61,518 nt of DNA, taken from contig NZ_JAYMFI010000024.1 of NCBI RefSeq assembly GCF_035830635.1, positions 1 through 61,518 of the forward strand, given 5' to 3'. Below, piece after piece: positions 33,187 to 41,875 of this stretch. The notes beneath the pieces were generated by a model. The model had not been told where the DNA came from. It saw only the letters and a list, made by a program, of their open reading frames with translations, and searched no databases. A program made the translations under genes and the position numbers. The stretch is from Adlercreutzia shanghongiae. Lineage in GTDB: Bacteria; Actinomycetota; Coriobacteriia; Coriobacteriales; Eggerthellaceae. Numbering within the stretch: the first letter of the stretch is position 1; each line of letters starts with the position of its first letter.

Positions 33187-34359
33187 CTAGGCGTTGCTGG
33201 AGTGATCGGCGATGGCCTGCTGGTGCTCTTCGTAGGTCTTGCTGAAGGCGGCCTGCATCGCGCCGCTCTCGTCAGCGTAGAAGTAGAAGAACATATCCTC
33301 GGTCTCAGTCGGCTCGCACACCGCCGTCAGGCTCTCGATGCCCGGCGAGCAAATAGGCGTCGGCGGCAAACCGGGGTTGGCGTAGGTGCTGTAGGGCGTC
33401 TCGGCATGCACCTCCTCGGCCGTGGGCTCGCGACCCACCTCGTAGGCCGTGGTGGCATCGGACTCGAGATAGGGGCGATCGGAGGCGAGGCGGTTGTAGA
33501 ACACGCCGGCCACATGATCGCGAATCTCCTGGTCTCCCGTAGATTCCTTGGCCACGATAGAGGCCAGGTTCACCGCTTCGTACAAAGACAAATCGCGGCT
33601 TGCCGGATAGCTGTTGGCATAATCGCCGAAGATGCTGGCGGTCTCGGTGCCGAACTGGTCGAGCATCATGCGCACGACCGCCTCGGCGTTCATGTCCTCG
33701 GTCACCGCGTAGGTCTTGGGGAACAAAAAGCCCTCGAGGCTGTTCTCGCCGGCGCTTTCCAAGAAGGCGTAATCGGCCGCATACGCGCTCGCGTTCTCGG
33801 AAGCGGCCAGGAAGTCCTCGGCGGTGATGCGGCCGCCCGTGGCACCGGCCACAAGCTCGGCCGCCTCGGCTCGGGTGATGTCCTCGGGCACCGTCAGCGT
33901 ATCGCCCGCGGCGGCCGGACCGGCCATGATGGCGCGCACGAGCTCTTCGGGCGTCGAGCCGCCCTCGAAGGTGTAGGTGCCGGGAATGAGCGCCGAGGCG
34001 GCTTCCAGGCGCGTCACCTCATCGGTAAACTCCTGGGTGCTGCCGATAAGGCGCGCCGCCACCAGCGCGTCGCCGATAGCCGAAGCGCTCTCGCCCTCCT
34101 CGATGGTCACTTGCGCGCTCTGGCCGGGAGCGAGAAGCTCCACCTGGGAGCCCGCGCAGCTGCGGAACGCGAAGAAGCACACGGCCGCGACGACGACCAC
34201 GGCCACAATGCCCAGGCAGATGAACGGCGCCGGGGACTTCTTCGGCATGATGGCGCTCGTATCGTAGGTGCGAAACTCCCGATCACCCTTGGCGTGAGCC
34301 GCCCGAGCGGCACGGGTGGAATGGGACGAGTAGGTAACATTCTTGCCATGAAGAGCCAA
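33187..34359 (-). CDS. mltG: Endolytic murein transglycosylase
   Basis: Protein of 390 residues with a basic cytoplasmic N-terminus (~50 residues), one membrane anchor (CLGIVAVVVVAAVCFFAF, about 48-65), a LysM-like domain and the YceG catalytic domain. The catalytic Glu is in IVAKESTGDQEIRDHVAGVF. It cuts nascent glycan strands at the outer membrane face and sets their length. It lies between ruvX and the yqeG-like gene, the standard arrangement. Confidence 0.93.
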   Translation of the reverse strand: MALHGKNVTYSSHSTRAARAAHAKGDREFRTYDTSAIMPKKSPAPFICLGIVAVVVVAAVCFFAFRSCAGSQVELLAPGQSAQVTIEEGESASAIGDALVAARLIGSTQEFTDEVTRLEAASALIPGTYTFEGGSTPEELVRAIMAGPAAAGDTLTVPEDITRAEAAELVAGATGGRITAEDFLAASENASAYAADYAFLESAGENSLEGFLFPKTYAVTEDMNAEAVVRMMLDQFGTETASIFGDYANSYPASRDLSLYEAVNLASIVAKESTGDQEIRDHVAGVFYNRLASDRPYLESDATTAYEVGREPTAEEVHAETPYSTYANPGLPPTPICSPGIESLTAVCEPTETEDMFFYFYADESGAMQAAFSKTYEEHQQAIADHSSNA

Positions 34360-34407
34360 GATGCGGCCTTTCTCTAGAGGGCAACCGACGATGGCCCCGC
34401 GCCTACC

Positions 34408-34824
34408 TCAAGCGCGGGCGCGCTCGTCGAGCCAAGATTGCAGAAACAAACTAGCGGCTATCATATCGACTTTTCCCCGCATGTCCTTTTCGCTCAAGCC
34501 CTTTTCACGCAAACTCCGTTTGGCTTCAGCGGAGCTAAGGCGCTCATCTGCGAAAACGTGGGGAATGCCTGCAGCCTCGCCAATAGCGGCCGCGTTGGCG
34601 CGGATACGCGCGGCCTGGGGGCCCTCCTCGCCGGCAAGGGTGAGGGGCAGCCCGCAGACGAGAAGCTCCGGCTCCCAATCCTCCAGCACGCGCCGGAAGG
34701 ACTTCGCCCCGGCGAGCACCTCGGCGGCGGGCAGCACGCATACCGGAGAGGCCACCCGCTCTGCCGGGTCGCTCACCGCCACCCCCACGCGCACTTCCCC
34801 AATGTCCAGAGCCATGACGCGCAT
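34408..34824 (-). CDS. ruvX: RuvX/YqgF family Holliday junction resolvase-like nuclease
   Basis: Protein of 138 residues with the RNase H fold: first catalytic Asp in MALDIGEVRVGVAVSD, then CGLPLTLAGEEGPQA and DERLSSAEAKR with the remaining acidic residues. It is proposed to process Holliday junctions or, as YqgF, to mature 16S rRNA 5' ends. In many bacteria it follows alaS directly; here telA- and xpaC-like genes and a 17-kb island lie between. Confidence 0.92.
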   Translation of the reverse strand: MRVMALDIGEVRVGVAVSDPAERVASPVCVLPAAEVLAGAKSFRRVLEDWEPELLVCGLPLTLAGEEGPQAARIRANAAAIGEAAGIPHVFADERLSSAEAKRSLREKGLSEKDMRGKVDMIAASLFLQSWLDERARA

Positions 34825-34827
34825 GAG

Positions 34828-35976
34828 CTAGCGCACCTCCAGCAGCTTCTGACGGAGCTGCTCCTCCATGCGGCGCATCTCCACCTCGGCCTCGGCGCGC
34901 TTGGCGCGGCCCTCGGCCTGAATCTGCATGACCTCGTCGAAGGTCTGGATAAGGTTCTCGTTGGTGGCCTTCAACGTCTCGATGTCCACGATGCCGCGCT
35001 CGGACTCGCGGGCCACTTCCACCGTGGAGGCCTTCAGCTTCTCGGCGTTCTTGCGCAGAAGCTCGTTGGTCATGTCGGTGACGGCGGACTGGGCGCGCAG
35101 AGCCGCCTCGTTGTTGGCCAAACCCAGCGCCAGCACCATCTGGCTCTTCCACAGCGGGATGGTGTTTACGAGCGTCGTCTGGATCTTCTCGATCATGAGC
35201 ATCTCGTTGTTCTGGATGAGCCGGATCTGCGGCGCCATCTGCAGAGCGACTGTGCGGGACAGATCCAGATCGGAGAGCTTCTTCTCGAAACGGTTGCAGG
35301 CCGCAGAGAGCTTCTGCACCGCTTCAGCGTCTTCCGTTGAGCCCGAGGCCTGGGCCTTCGCCGACAGCTCGGCCAAATCGCCTTCGCGCACCTCGGCCAG
35401 GCGCTTGCGGCCGGCGAGCAGATACATCGTGAGCTCTTTGAAGTAGGTGAGATTCAACTCGTAGAGCTTATCGAGCGTGGCGGCGTCCTTCATGAGCTGC
35501 ACCTGGTGCCCCTCAAGAGCCTTCGCGATTTTCTCCACATTGGCCTCGGCGGTATCGTAGCGGGCCTTCAGCGAGGTGATCTTGTTGGCCGACTTTTTGA
35601 ACAGGCCGAAGAAGCCCTTGTCGTCGTCATCCACATCGAAGCTCTTGAGCTCGGTGACCACGCCGGCGATGAGCGTGCCCGCCTCGCCGAGGTCCTGGGT
35701 GCGCACCTTATCGAGCGCCGTCTCGGAAAAGGTCGCCATCTTCTTCTGGGCACCGGCGCCGAAGGTAAGGACCTGCTGGGAGTTCGCGATATCGATCTGC
35801 TCGGCGAAGGCGTCCACCTGGGCGAGCTCCTCGGCGGTAAGCGAGTCGGCTAAAGACGGGACGGCCGGCGTCTCCACCTCGATGATGGAAGCCTCCGCCG
35901 TCGGCTCGTCCTCAACAGGCTCAAGCGTCAGCTTCGGGGCGGGAATGTTCTCGAGGTTCTTCATATCTTCGTTCAT
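34828..35976 (-). CDS. TelA-like toxic anion resistance protein
   Basis: Soluble helical protein of 382 residues. It has an acidic N-terminus, a core with long amphipathic helices (ADIAVAASV-type sequences are absent; instead IPLWKSQMVLALGLANNEAALRAQ near residue 270) and a charged C-terminal coiled coil rich in Glu and Arg. The KFKKSADKI-like FGLFKKSANKITSLKARYDTAE segment is typical of TelA. The family is linked to tellurite and other envelope stress but its mechanism is unknown. The xpaC-like gene is immediately upstream on the same strand, a pairing conserved in Gram-positive bacteria. Confidence 0.85.
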   Translation of the reverse strand: MNEDMKNLENIPAPKLTLEPVEDEPTAEASIIEVETPAVPSLADSLTAEELAQVDAFAEQIDIANSQQVLTFGAGAQKKMATFSETALDKVRTQDLGEAGTLIAGVVTELKSFDVDDDDKGFFGLFKKSANKITSLKARYDTAEANVEKIAKALEGHQVQLMKDAATLDKLYELNLTYFKELTMYLLAGRKRLAEVREGDLAELSAKAQASGSTEDAEAVQKLSAACNRFEKKLSDLDLSRTVALQMAPQIRLIQNNEMLMIEKIQTTLVNTIPLWKSQMVLALGLANNEAALRAQSAVTDMTNELLRKNAEKLKASTVEVARESERGIVDIETLKATNENLIQTFDEVMQIQAEGRAKRAEAEVEMRRMEEQLRQKLLEVR

Positions 35977-36045
35977 GGGAATCCTTTCATGCGGGCGGAA
36001 TCGGAAAACGTCGGTTGCACGTGAACGCAGCTCGGCTCGGGGTTA

Positions 36046-37581
36046 TCAGGGCTTCGCATCGAAGGGTCCCTCGGTGAGCCCCTCTTGGGCAAGCAGGGCG
36101 TGCAGCACCGAGATATCGGCAGACACGTCCAGCGAGAGATCCCGATAGGTGTCGTCGAAGAGCTTTTCGAAGGCGGCGTGCAGCACATCGAGGGTGTGCT
36201 CGATCTCGCGGCGCGAACTGGAGATGTTCTCGCCCTGGACGGGCTGCTCCTCCAAGTTGTCGTAGGCAGCGAGCAGTTTCACGCAGGTGGGCAGGTAGTA
36301 GGCGTTCAGGCGGTCGAGCCCGGCGATGACCTTCGGCTCGGCCTCGGCCCGCGCGAGGATGCGGTCGACCACTTCTTCGATGGCGACAATCTTCTCGCTC
36401 ACGGCCGCGTCAGCGATGGCCGCGTTCAGCGCGCGCATCTGCTGCACGTAATCGCGCCCCTGCACGATGAAGGCTTGCTGGGCGGGCGTGAGGTTCTCGG
36501 ACAGGTGCTGCTCGCGCGCTGCTGCGGCCGCAGCCTCGGCGGCACGGGCTTCCTCGGCGGCGCGCTCGTTCTCGAGCGACTGGCGCTGGGCCATCTGCAG
36601 CTGGCGGTACTGTCGGTAGGCGTTGTCGGTCACCATGAGGGTGGTCTGCTCGTCGTCGATGCGGCCCTGGGGAAGGTAGCCGCCCTTGATGAGCTTGCGC
36701 GACGCAGCAAGGGCGGCCTTGGGGCTTACCTGCATGCGTGCGGCGATATCCTCGAAAGCAGCGGCCTCGCGCTCACCCACGGCCCTTGCGAGCGCCTTCA
36801 GCTTCGAGGCGCGGCAAAGCCGGCGGATGCCGAAGCCGAGCAGCGCGGCGAAGCCGGCGGTGATCAGCCCGAGCACCACCGTCGTGGCCACGCCCTCAAC
36901 TCCCGCGGTCGCCTCGGTGATGGCGGCGATCAGCGTGGGAATCGCGAAGAACGCGGTGCCCACGCCCCCGGCGGCCGTCATCAGCGTGCCCGACACCGTC
37001 AGCCCCGCCGATGAGCGAAACCGTCCTTTGGTCCGGGCGAGTGGCGCCCACTGCTGCGTCTGCTGCGCAACGTAGGCCGCCGTCGGCTGATAGCCCGGGG
37101 CCGGACCACCCGGCGCGGCCGGCTCGGCACCCCGAGGCTGCCGGTAGGCGGCCTGCTGCGCCGCGCGCCGGGCCTCCTTCTGGGCCTTCCGCACCTGCTT
37201 CTGCTGCTTCTTGCGCTTCTCCTGGAGCTCCTTGTGGGCCTTGAGGTTCTTCTCGGGCGACTGGCCGAGAGCCGCGGCGGCCTCGTCCACGCCCTTCTCC
37301 ACGGCCTTGGCAAACTGAGTGAACGCCTTGTCCACCGAGCGGCACATCCGCTCGAAGTCCTTGGCCGACATGCCGGGCACCGGGCTCTCGCCGGGCGCAA
37401 ACGAGGAGGCCGCACCGGGCCGAGAACTCGACTGGCCGCCCGTCTGCCCCACAGGGGTCGGGTCGTCCCAGGGCACCTCGTAGGTAGCGTCGGGCCCCGG
37501 CTGCTGAGGTTCGGCCGCGGGCCTCCCCCAACTGTCATGGGGCTGCTGCGGCCCCGAGCTCCCCGTGCGATACGCTGCCAT
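36046..37581 (-). CDS. XpaC-like (5-bromo-4-chloroindolyl phosphate hydrolysis) family protein
   Basis: Protein of 511 residues. A disordered Pro/Gln/Gly-rich N-terminus (about 1-65) is followed by a basic helical stretch (KEARRAAQQAAYRQ). Two hydrophobic membrane segments lie near 195-250, then a long Ala/Glu/Arg-rich helical cytoplasmic domain. This matches the XpaC family, which accompanies TelA and is probably its membrane partner; the reported phosphatase phenotype has no clear active-site motif here. It probably heads the xpaC-telA-ruvX transcription unit. Confidence 0.8.
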   Translation of the reverse strand: MAAYRTGSSGPQQPHDSWGRPAAEPQQPGPDATYEVPWDDPTPVGQTGGQSSSRPGAASSFAPGESPVPGMSAKDFERMCRSVDKAFTQFAKAVEKGVDEAAAALGQSPEKNLKAHKELQEKRKKQQKQVRKAQKEARRAAQQAAYRQPRGAEPAAPGGPAPGYQPTAAYVAQQTQQWAPLARTKGRFRSSAGLTVSGTLMTAAGGVGTAFFAIPTLIAAITEATAGVEGVATTVVLGLITAGFAALLGFGIRRLCRASKLKALARAVGEREAAAFEDIAARMQVSPKAALAASRKLIKGGYLPQGRIDDEQTTLMVTDNAYRQYRQLQMAQRQSLENERAAEEARAAEAAAAAAREQHLSENLTPAQQAFIVQGRDYVQQMRALNAAIADAAVSEKIVAIEEVVDRILARAEAEPKVIAGLDRLNAYYLPTCVKLLAAYDNLEEQPVQGENISSSRREIEHTLDVLHAAFEKLFDDTYRDLSLDVSADISVLHALLAQEGLTEGPFDAKP

Positions 37582-37790
37582 CGTCCATCCTCATCGTGCG
37601 CGGCGCCGGCACGGGCGCCTTCCGTAATTTCGCGGCCATCATACCACGCACCGCCTACGGCATGCGGCCATCCCACGCAATCAGCAAGCACGGAGCCATT
37701 GCGCCCGCACGTTCCCTTCGCCTATGCTCGCAGGACCTTCATCAGCGTGAGCAATCCAAACGAGCCCCGAAACGAAGATAGGAGAAGGCC

Positions 37791-38717
37791 ATGATCAACG
37801 CGATGACACCCCAGGACACCTTCTGCGATTACTATCGACAATGGGTTGCCATGTACAAGGAAGGTGCCGTGCGCGACGTGACGCTCAACAAATACCACCT
37901 CACCTGCGCATGGCTGCAAAAGCTCATCCCGCTGCTCACCTTGGCAGAGCTCAACCGAATCACCTACCAGCAGCTTCTCAACGACTATGCTCAAAGCCAT
38001 GAGCGGCAAACTACGATGGATTTCCACCACCAGCTCAAAGGTGCCGTGCTCGATGCCGTAGATGAAGGTCTTGTCGACAGAGATCCCACGCGAAAGGCCA
38101 TCATCAAGGGCAAGGCGCCGCGAGCCAAGAAGCAGAAATACCTGAACCAGTTCGAGCTCCATCGCTTGCTCAACGATCTTGACCTCGGGGCGAGCATCTC
38201 GTGGGACTGGCTCATTCTGCTTATCGCCAAGACCGGGCTGAGGTTCTCCGAGGCCATCGCGCTCACCCCCGCCGACTTCGAGTTCGGAAGGCAGGTGGTG
38301 TCGGTGAACAAAACCTGGGACTACAAGAGCGGCGGCGGCTTCGTGCCCACGAAAAACCGCTCGTCAGTGCGCAAGGTGCAACTCGACTGGCAGCTCGTCA
38401 TCCAGTTTTCCGAGCTCACCAAGTCGCTTCCTCCCGATGAGCCCATCTTCGTAAACGGGAAGGTCTACAACTCGACCGCAAACGACGTGCTGGAGCGCCA
38501 CTGCAAGCACGCGCAAATACCCGTGATATCTGTGCACGGGCTGAGGCACACGCACGCCTCGCTCCTGCTGTTTGCCGGCGTGTCCATCGCAAGCGTTGCC
38601 AAGCGACTGGGCCACGCCAGCATGAACACGACGCAAAAAACCTACCTGCACATCATCCAGGAACTTGAGAACCAGGATGTCGACCTCGTAATGCGTTCCA
38701 TTTCAAGTCTCATCTAG
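37791..38717 (+). CDS. Tyrosine recombinase, predicted hsdS shuffling invertase
   Basis: Phage-integrase family recombinase of 308 residues. A SAM-like core-binding domain (about 5-105) is followed by the catalytic domain with all active-site residues: Arg151 (TGLRFSEAI), Lys188 (TKN), His249 and Arg252 (HGLRHTH), His275 (LGHAS) and nucleophile Tyr285. AGGAGAAGG precedes the ATG. Its stop overlaps the end of silent hsdS cassette A by 15 bases, and a copy of the hsdS-derived repeat starts 10 bases after its stop. Recombinases of this type next to type I hsdS genes exchange target-recognition domains by inversion; that role is inferred here. Confidence 0.88.
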   Translation: MINAMTPQDTFCDYYRQWVAMYKEGAVRDVTLNKYHLTCAWLQKLIPLLTLAELNRITYQQLLNDYAQSHERQTTMDFHHQLKGAVLDAVDEGLVDRDPTRKAIIKGKAPRAKKQKYLNQFELHRLLNDLDLGASISWDWLILLIAKTGLRFSEAIALTPADFEFGRQVVSVNKTWDYKSGGGFVPTKNRSSVRKVQLDWQLVIQFSELTKSLPPDEPIFVNGKVYNSTANDVLERHCKHAQIPVISVHGLRHTHASLLLFAGVSIASVAKRLGHASMNTTQKTYLHIIQELENQDVDLVMRSISSLI

Positions 38718-38726
38718 ATCGGCAAA

Positions 38727-38761
38727 ACGCTCACGCTGATGAAGGGTGATGAGCGAGTCGA
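38727..38761 (-). repeat. C-type shufflon repeat, cassette A
   Basis: Encodes DSLITLHQRE on the minus strand. It contains the 23-base core beginning ACGCTCACGCTG that recurs at 40978 and, in shorter form, at all other C-type sites. It starts 10 bases after the recombinase stop codon. Confidence 0.8.
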
Positions 38762-39219
38762 CCCTTAATACAAAAGCCGATATAGCTCTTTGCTCTTTGA
38801 TACTCGGATATGCTAATTTTGTCATCTCGATGTCGGCGTTATGCACATGTACGACCGATTTTCCCTGCGCGCGTTTAGCTAGATCACCATGGGCGCTTCC
38901 ATAGGTTATCCCGAGCGCAACGTAGTCGGGATCCAGCGTACCCTCAGGAGTTAAAACATTCAAGTCACCGCCAAAAATGATGCCCGACCTGCGAACAGAT
39001 GCTGCAACTGCAATATCCTCGGCCGTCTCGCCCGAAGCTGGAACGATCACCTCGTTGCCTTTCGAGAGTAGCGAGCCACCCTTCTCTGCGGCAAACGTAT
39101 CAACCTCTTCGATTCTGGTTTGATACTGCGTGTAAAGGCGTCCGTAGAGAATCAAAGGCGTTCCCGAATCTCGGATATCCAGCTTGCTGTAGCCTCGCCC
39201 TTTGGTAAACGAGCACAGC

Positions 39220-39249
39220 TCCCCCAGCTTACGCTGTTCCCAAGTTTTC
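39220..39249 (-). repeat. N-type shufflon repeat, cassette A
   Basis: Encodes TWEQRKLG; 30 bases are identical, in inverted orientation, to 42858-42887 of cassette B, and the central GCTTACGCTGTTCCCAAG occurs in the active gene. Confidence 0.8.
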
Positions 39250-39375
39250 CCGAAATACGGCAGACTGGCGCCGATCGATATCCGCCTCCTGGCAAACTGG
39301 CGCCTTGCCAAGTTGCCTGGACTGCCTCAAGGAATAGCCGCTTTGCTTTCGTCCGATTCATTTTGCGGGAGTCTC

Positions 39376-39430
39376 TTCTGTCCATGTAATCTGGCCAGTT
39401 CGTTATAATGGCCAGATTACATGGACAGAA
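39376..39430. promoter_or_regulatory. 22-bp inverted repeat centred on a TATAAT box
   Basis: Arms 39376-39397 and 39409-39430 (right arm starts TGGCCAGATTACATGG) are exact inverted copies separated by 11 bases. A TATAAT box (39404-39409) overlaps the spacer and the first base of the right arm. The AlbA_2-type gene starts 11 bases after the right arm. A protein bound to both arms would block transcription, so this looks like an autoregulatory operator; a recombination site is the alternative. Confidence 0.7.
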
Positions 39431-39440
39431 AGTGAGAGAA

Positions 39441-40855
39441 ATGGCCCGAAACCAGATAATGAGTGTGCTCGAGCAAGGCGAGGGGCTCTCTGTTGAATTC
39501 AAGAGGTGCGGCGCTCTCCCCGAGAGAGACACACGTTCGAAACCATTTGCTCTTTCGCCAACAGGCAAGGCGGCCATATTCTTCTTGGGGTAAATGACGA
39601 TGGCTCCGTCGAGGGTGTAAACGAGAAGGCAGTTGTAGACATAGAGCGGAACATCGTGAATGTGACCAGCAATCCGTCTCTATTCAATGCGGCGCCAGGC
39701 ATTGAGCTCGGCCATTGCAGCATTCAGGGCAAGCAGGTCATTGACGTTTGGGTCCCCATGGGGCCGAGCGTCTATCGGTATAAGGGCGAGGTCTATGACC
39801 GCATTGCAGACGTGGATGTGAGACTAAAGGGCGACGATCAGGTGAGCGCCTTGTATCTCCGAAAGCAGAACCTCTACACGGAGCAGCGCATCTACCCTTA
39901 CATCGAGGTCGGCGACCTCGATCTGCAACTTCTCGATCGCGCAAGGGACATGATTCGCGCCGACAGGCTGGAGCATCCGTGGCTCGCACTCTCCGACAAC
40001 GAGCTACTTGGGGCGGCGCGGCTTAGGACCAGGGATTTCCAAACTGGGGAGGAAGGGTTTAACCTGGCTTCGGTTCTGCTGCTGGGGCGTCGCGAGACCA
40101 TTTTGGGGGTTTGTCCCGCATATCGGACCGACGCGATTCTGAAAAGATTAGACACCAATCGTTATGACGATAGGGCCACGGTCTCAGCAAATCTTATTGA
40201 ATCCTATTACCAGTTGTCCGACTTCTGCAAGAAATGGCTGCCAGACGCCTTCGCTCTCGAAGGCGACAGGCGCGTCGACGCGCGGGATATCATCGTTCGA
40301 GAGCTCGTATCGAACACGCTCATCCATCGCGAGTACACGAGTCCTTTCGTCTCTCAGCTTGTCATCGACCGCGAAGGAATACGGACGAAGAATGCAAGCA
40401 GATGCGTGTTTGCAGGCAGGATATCGCCCGACAATCTCTCCCCGACGCCCAAGAACCCCATTATCGCCAACTTTTTCAAGCAAATTGGGCTTGCCGAAGA
40501 GCTTGGGAGCGGTACGCGTAACCTCTTTAGATGCTCGCATCTTTACACGGGAAGGGAGCCGGTTCTCTTTGACGGCGATTTCTTCGAGGCGTTCGTTCCA
40601 GCACCCATTGTTGCCGGGCTCCCTCTTGAGGAACGAGAGAGGGAAGCGGCAAAGTCTGACCGCCCTGCGAGAGTGACCGAAGACGCCGTGAGGGAGTTGC
40701 TAGCCTCGCGGCCCACTGTCACCGCAAAAGAGGTTGCCGAGTACCTGGGAGCAAATCAAAGAACTGTCCGAAGACATCTTGCTGATCTCGTTGAAGGCGG
40801 GATGCTGGAGATTGATCGGAAGGGGCGATCGACTGCTTATCGAAAAAGATGCTAG
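39441..40855 (+). pseudogene. AlbA_2-domain transcriptional regulator with a frameshift
   Basis: The first frame encodes MARNQIMSVLEQGEGL and VEFKRCGALPERD. The second frame resumes with TFETICSFANRQGG and GVNDDG. Together they form a typical AlbA_2 (Schlafen/RecG-like) nucleic-acid-binding domain. The middle part is the ATP-binding/RecG-C-like region with IVRELVSNTLIHREYTSP, and the C-terminus has a winged HTH (TAKEVAEYLGANQRTVRRHL). The frames are out of register by two bases in the tract GAGAGAGACACAC (39522-39534); loss of one dinucleotide restores a 470-residue protein. It could be phase-variable or simply broken. Family members are accessory regulators often found in type I restriction loci. 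Confidence 0.75.
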
Positions 40856-40977
40856 TTCGCCCGCCCGCGCTGACACGTTTCGGCTCTACTGCGAGCATCT
40901 AGGCTAGCCGTCATTTCCCGCCGTTCCGGACACGAACAGCCGAACAACAATGACAATGCTGTAGCGGGAGGTCGAAG

Positions 40978-41000
40978 ACGCTCACGCTGATGAAGGGTGA
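40978..41000 (-). repeat. Solitary truncated C-type repeat
   Basis: 23 bases (ACGCTCACGCTGATGAAGGG then TGA) identical to 38727-38749 but with no hsdS sequence on either side. Cassette A and the AlbA_2 gene therefore lie between direct copies of this site, which suggests a past recombination event with this sequence as the crossover core. Confidence 0.7.
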
Positions 41001-41015
41001 GTCTCATTTTTTTGT

Positions 41016-41065
41016 TTGACTTAAGTGCTGTAGTTTATATACTATATGTATCAAATTTGGATACA
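41016..41065 (+). promoter_or_regulatory. abiEi promoter and operator
   Basis: TTGACT (41016-41021) and TATACT (41038-41043) are 16 bases apart in an AT-rich stretch. The inverted repeat TGTATC-AAATTTG-GATACA (41047-41065) lies immediately downstream. AbiEi antitoxins are known to repress their own operon by binding inverted repeats, so this is the probable site. Confidence 0.6.
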
Positions 41066-41080
41066 AACAAGGTAATTTCT

Positions 41081-41875
41081 ATGCATAGAACCATCCCCGA
41101 GAGCCTTTCTCCTATATTGGAAGACCTGGAGCTTGATCGTCCTCAGCTGGTCTCGCTAGCTGATCTGCGGGCGATGTGCGAGCGCCATCGCATCGGCACA
41201 GACCCGCGCGTCGTTGCCTCTCGGCTCAAGCAAAAGGGATGGCTGATTGCCACGCCCCAACGCGGAGTATGGGAGTTCGCTCCGGCCGAACTCGCCGGTT
41301 CCTACTCAAGCGCCGATCCTCTTCTCGCGCTAAAGGCTTTCAACGTCGCCCATCCAGAATGCAGAAACGCGCTTCGTGGCCAGTCTGCTGCCTGGGCATT
41401 GGGGCTTGCGGACCGCGCACCCTCGATGATAAGTGTAGCGTTCGAAGAACAACCGAAGGTAAAGGTTCCTTCCGAGCTGGCGACTGCCACCTTCTCGGCT
41501 CAAGCTCCCGTTAGGTCCGCAAAAGGCGTTAGCGCTCTCGGCCCCGCTAGCATTGTAGCTCAAATGGCAGAGCGGCCAAGTTCAGTGCGCTCATGGCAAA
41601 GCGTGGTCGAATGGCTCCCCGATGTCGCCTTCGAGATTGACGGAAGCGAGCTCCTCAAGGAGCTCGAAGGCAGACCGAACTCTGTCGCCCAGCGAACAGG
41701 CTACCTTTTGCAGGGGATGCGCCCTGATCTCGCCGCAGCCGTGGCCGGCGCCCATGCGGCTCAAGCAGTTGCCAAGATGGGAACATCCGAGGCTCCAATT
41801 CGCTATGATCAGAACTGGATGGTATCGGATGCCCTCCTTCCCTTCGATCCCAGAGAACTGGAGGCCCTAAAGTGA
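41081..41875 (+). CDS. AbiEi-type antitoxin / transcriptional autoregulator
   Basis: Protein of 264 residues whose first ~75 residues form a winged-helix domain (LADLRAMCERHRIG, VVASRLKQKGWLIATPQRGVWEF), the pattern of type IV antitoxins of the AbiEi family. The rest is an Ala-rich C-terminal domain. It starts at ATG 41081 after AAGG; an upstream in-frame ATG at 40997 lies before the promoter. It overlaps the AbiEii gene by four bases (GTGA), as expected for an operon. The antitoxin is intact whereas its toxin is disrupted. Confidence 0.75.
   Translation: MHRTIPESLSPILEDLELDRPQLVSLADLRAMCERHRIGTDPRVVASRLKQKGWLIATPQRGVWEFAPAELAGSYSSADPLLALKAFNVAHPECRNALRGQSAAWALGLADRAPSMISVAFEEQPKVKVPSELATATFSAQAPVRSAKGVSALGPASIVAQMAERPSSVRSWQSVVEWLPDVAFEIDGSELLKELEGRPNSVAQRTGYLLQGMRPDLAAAVAGAHAAQAVAKMGTSEAPIRYDQNWMVSDALLPFDPRELEALK

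Larger units (their letters stand above)
38703..39249 (-). pseudogene. Silent hsdS recognition cassette A
   Basis: A half-hsdS without start or promoter. It begins at the conserved TWEQRKLGE sequence, carries one target-recognition domain (from CSFTKGRG to KEQRAISAF) and ends at LDSLITLHQRE followed by a private tail RFADLDET and stop. Its orientation is the same as the active hsdS. Its 3' end converges on and overlaps the recombinase gene by 15 bases. The domain is uninterrupted, so it could be functional once joined to an expressed 5' half. A frame extends upstream to 39311 but has no start signal. Confidence 0.8.
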
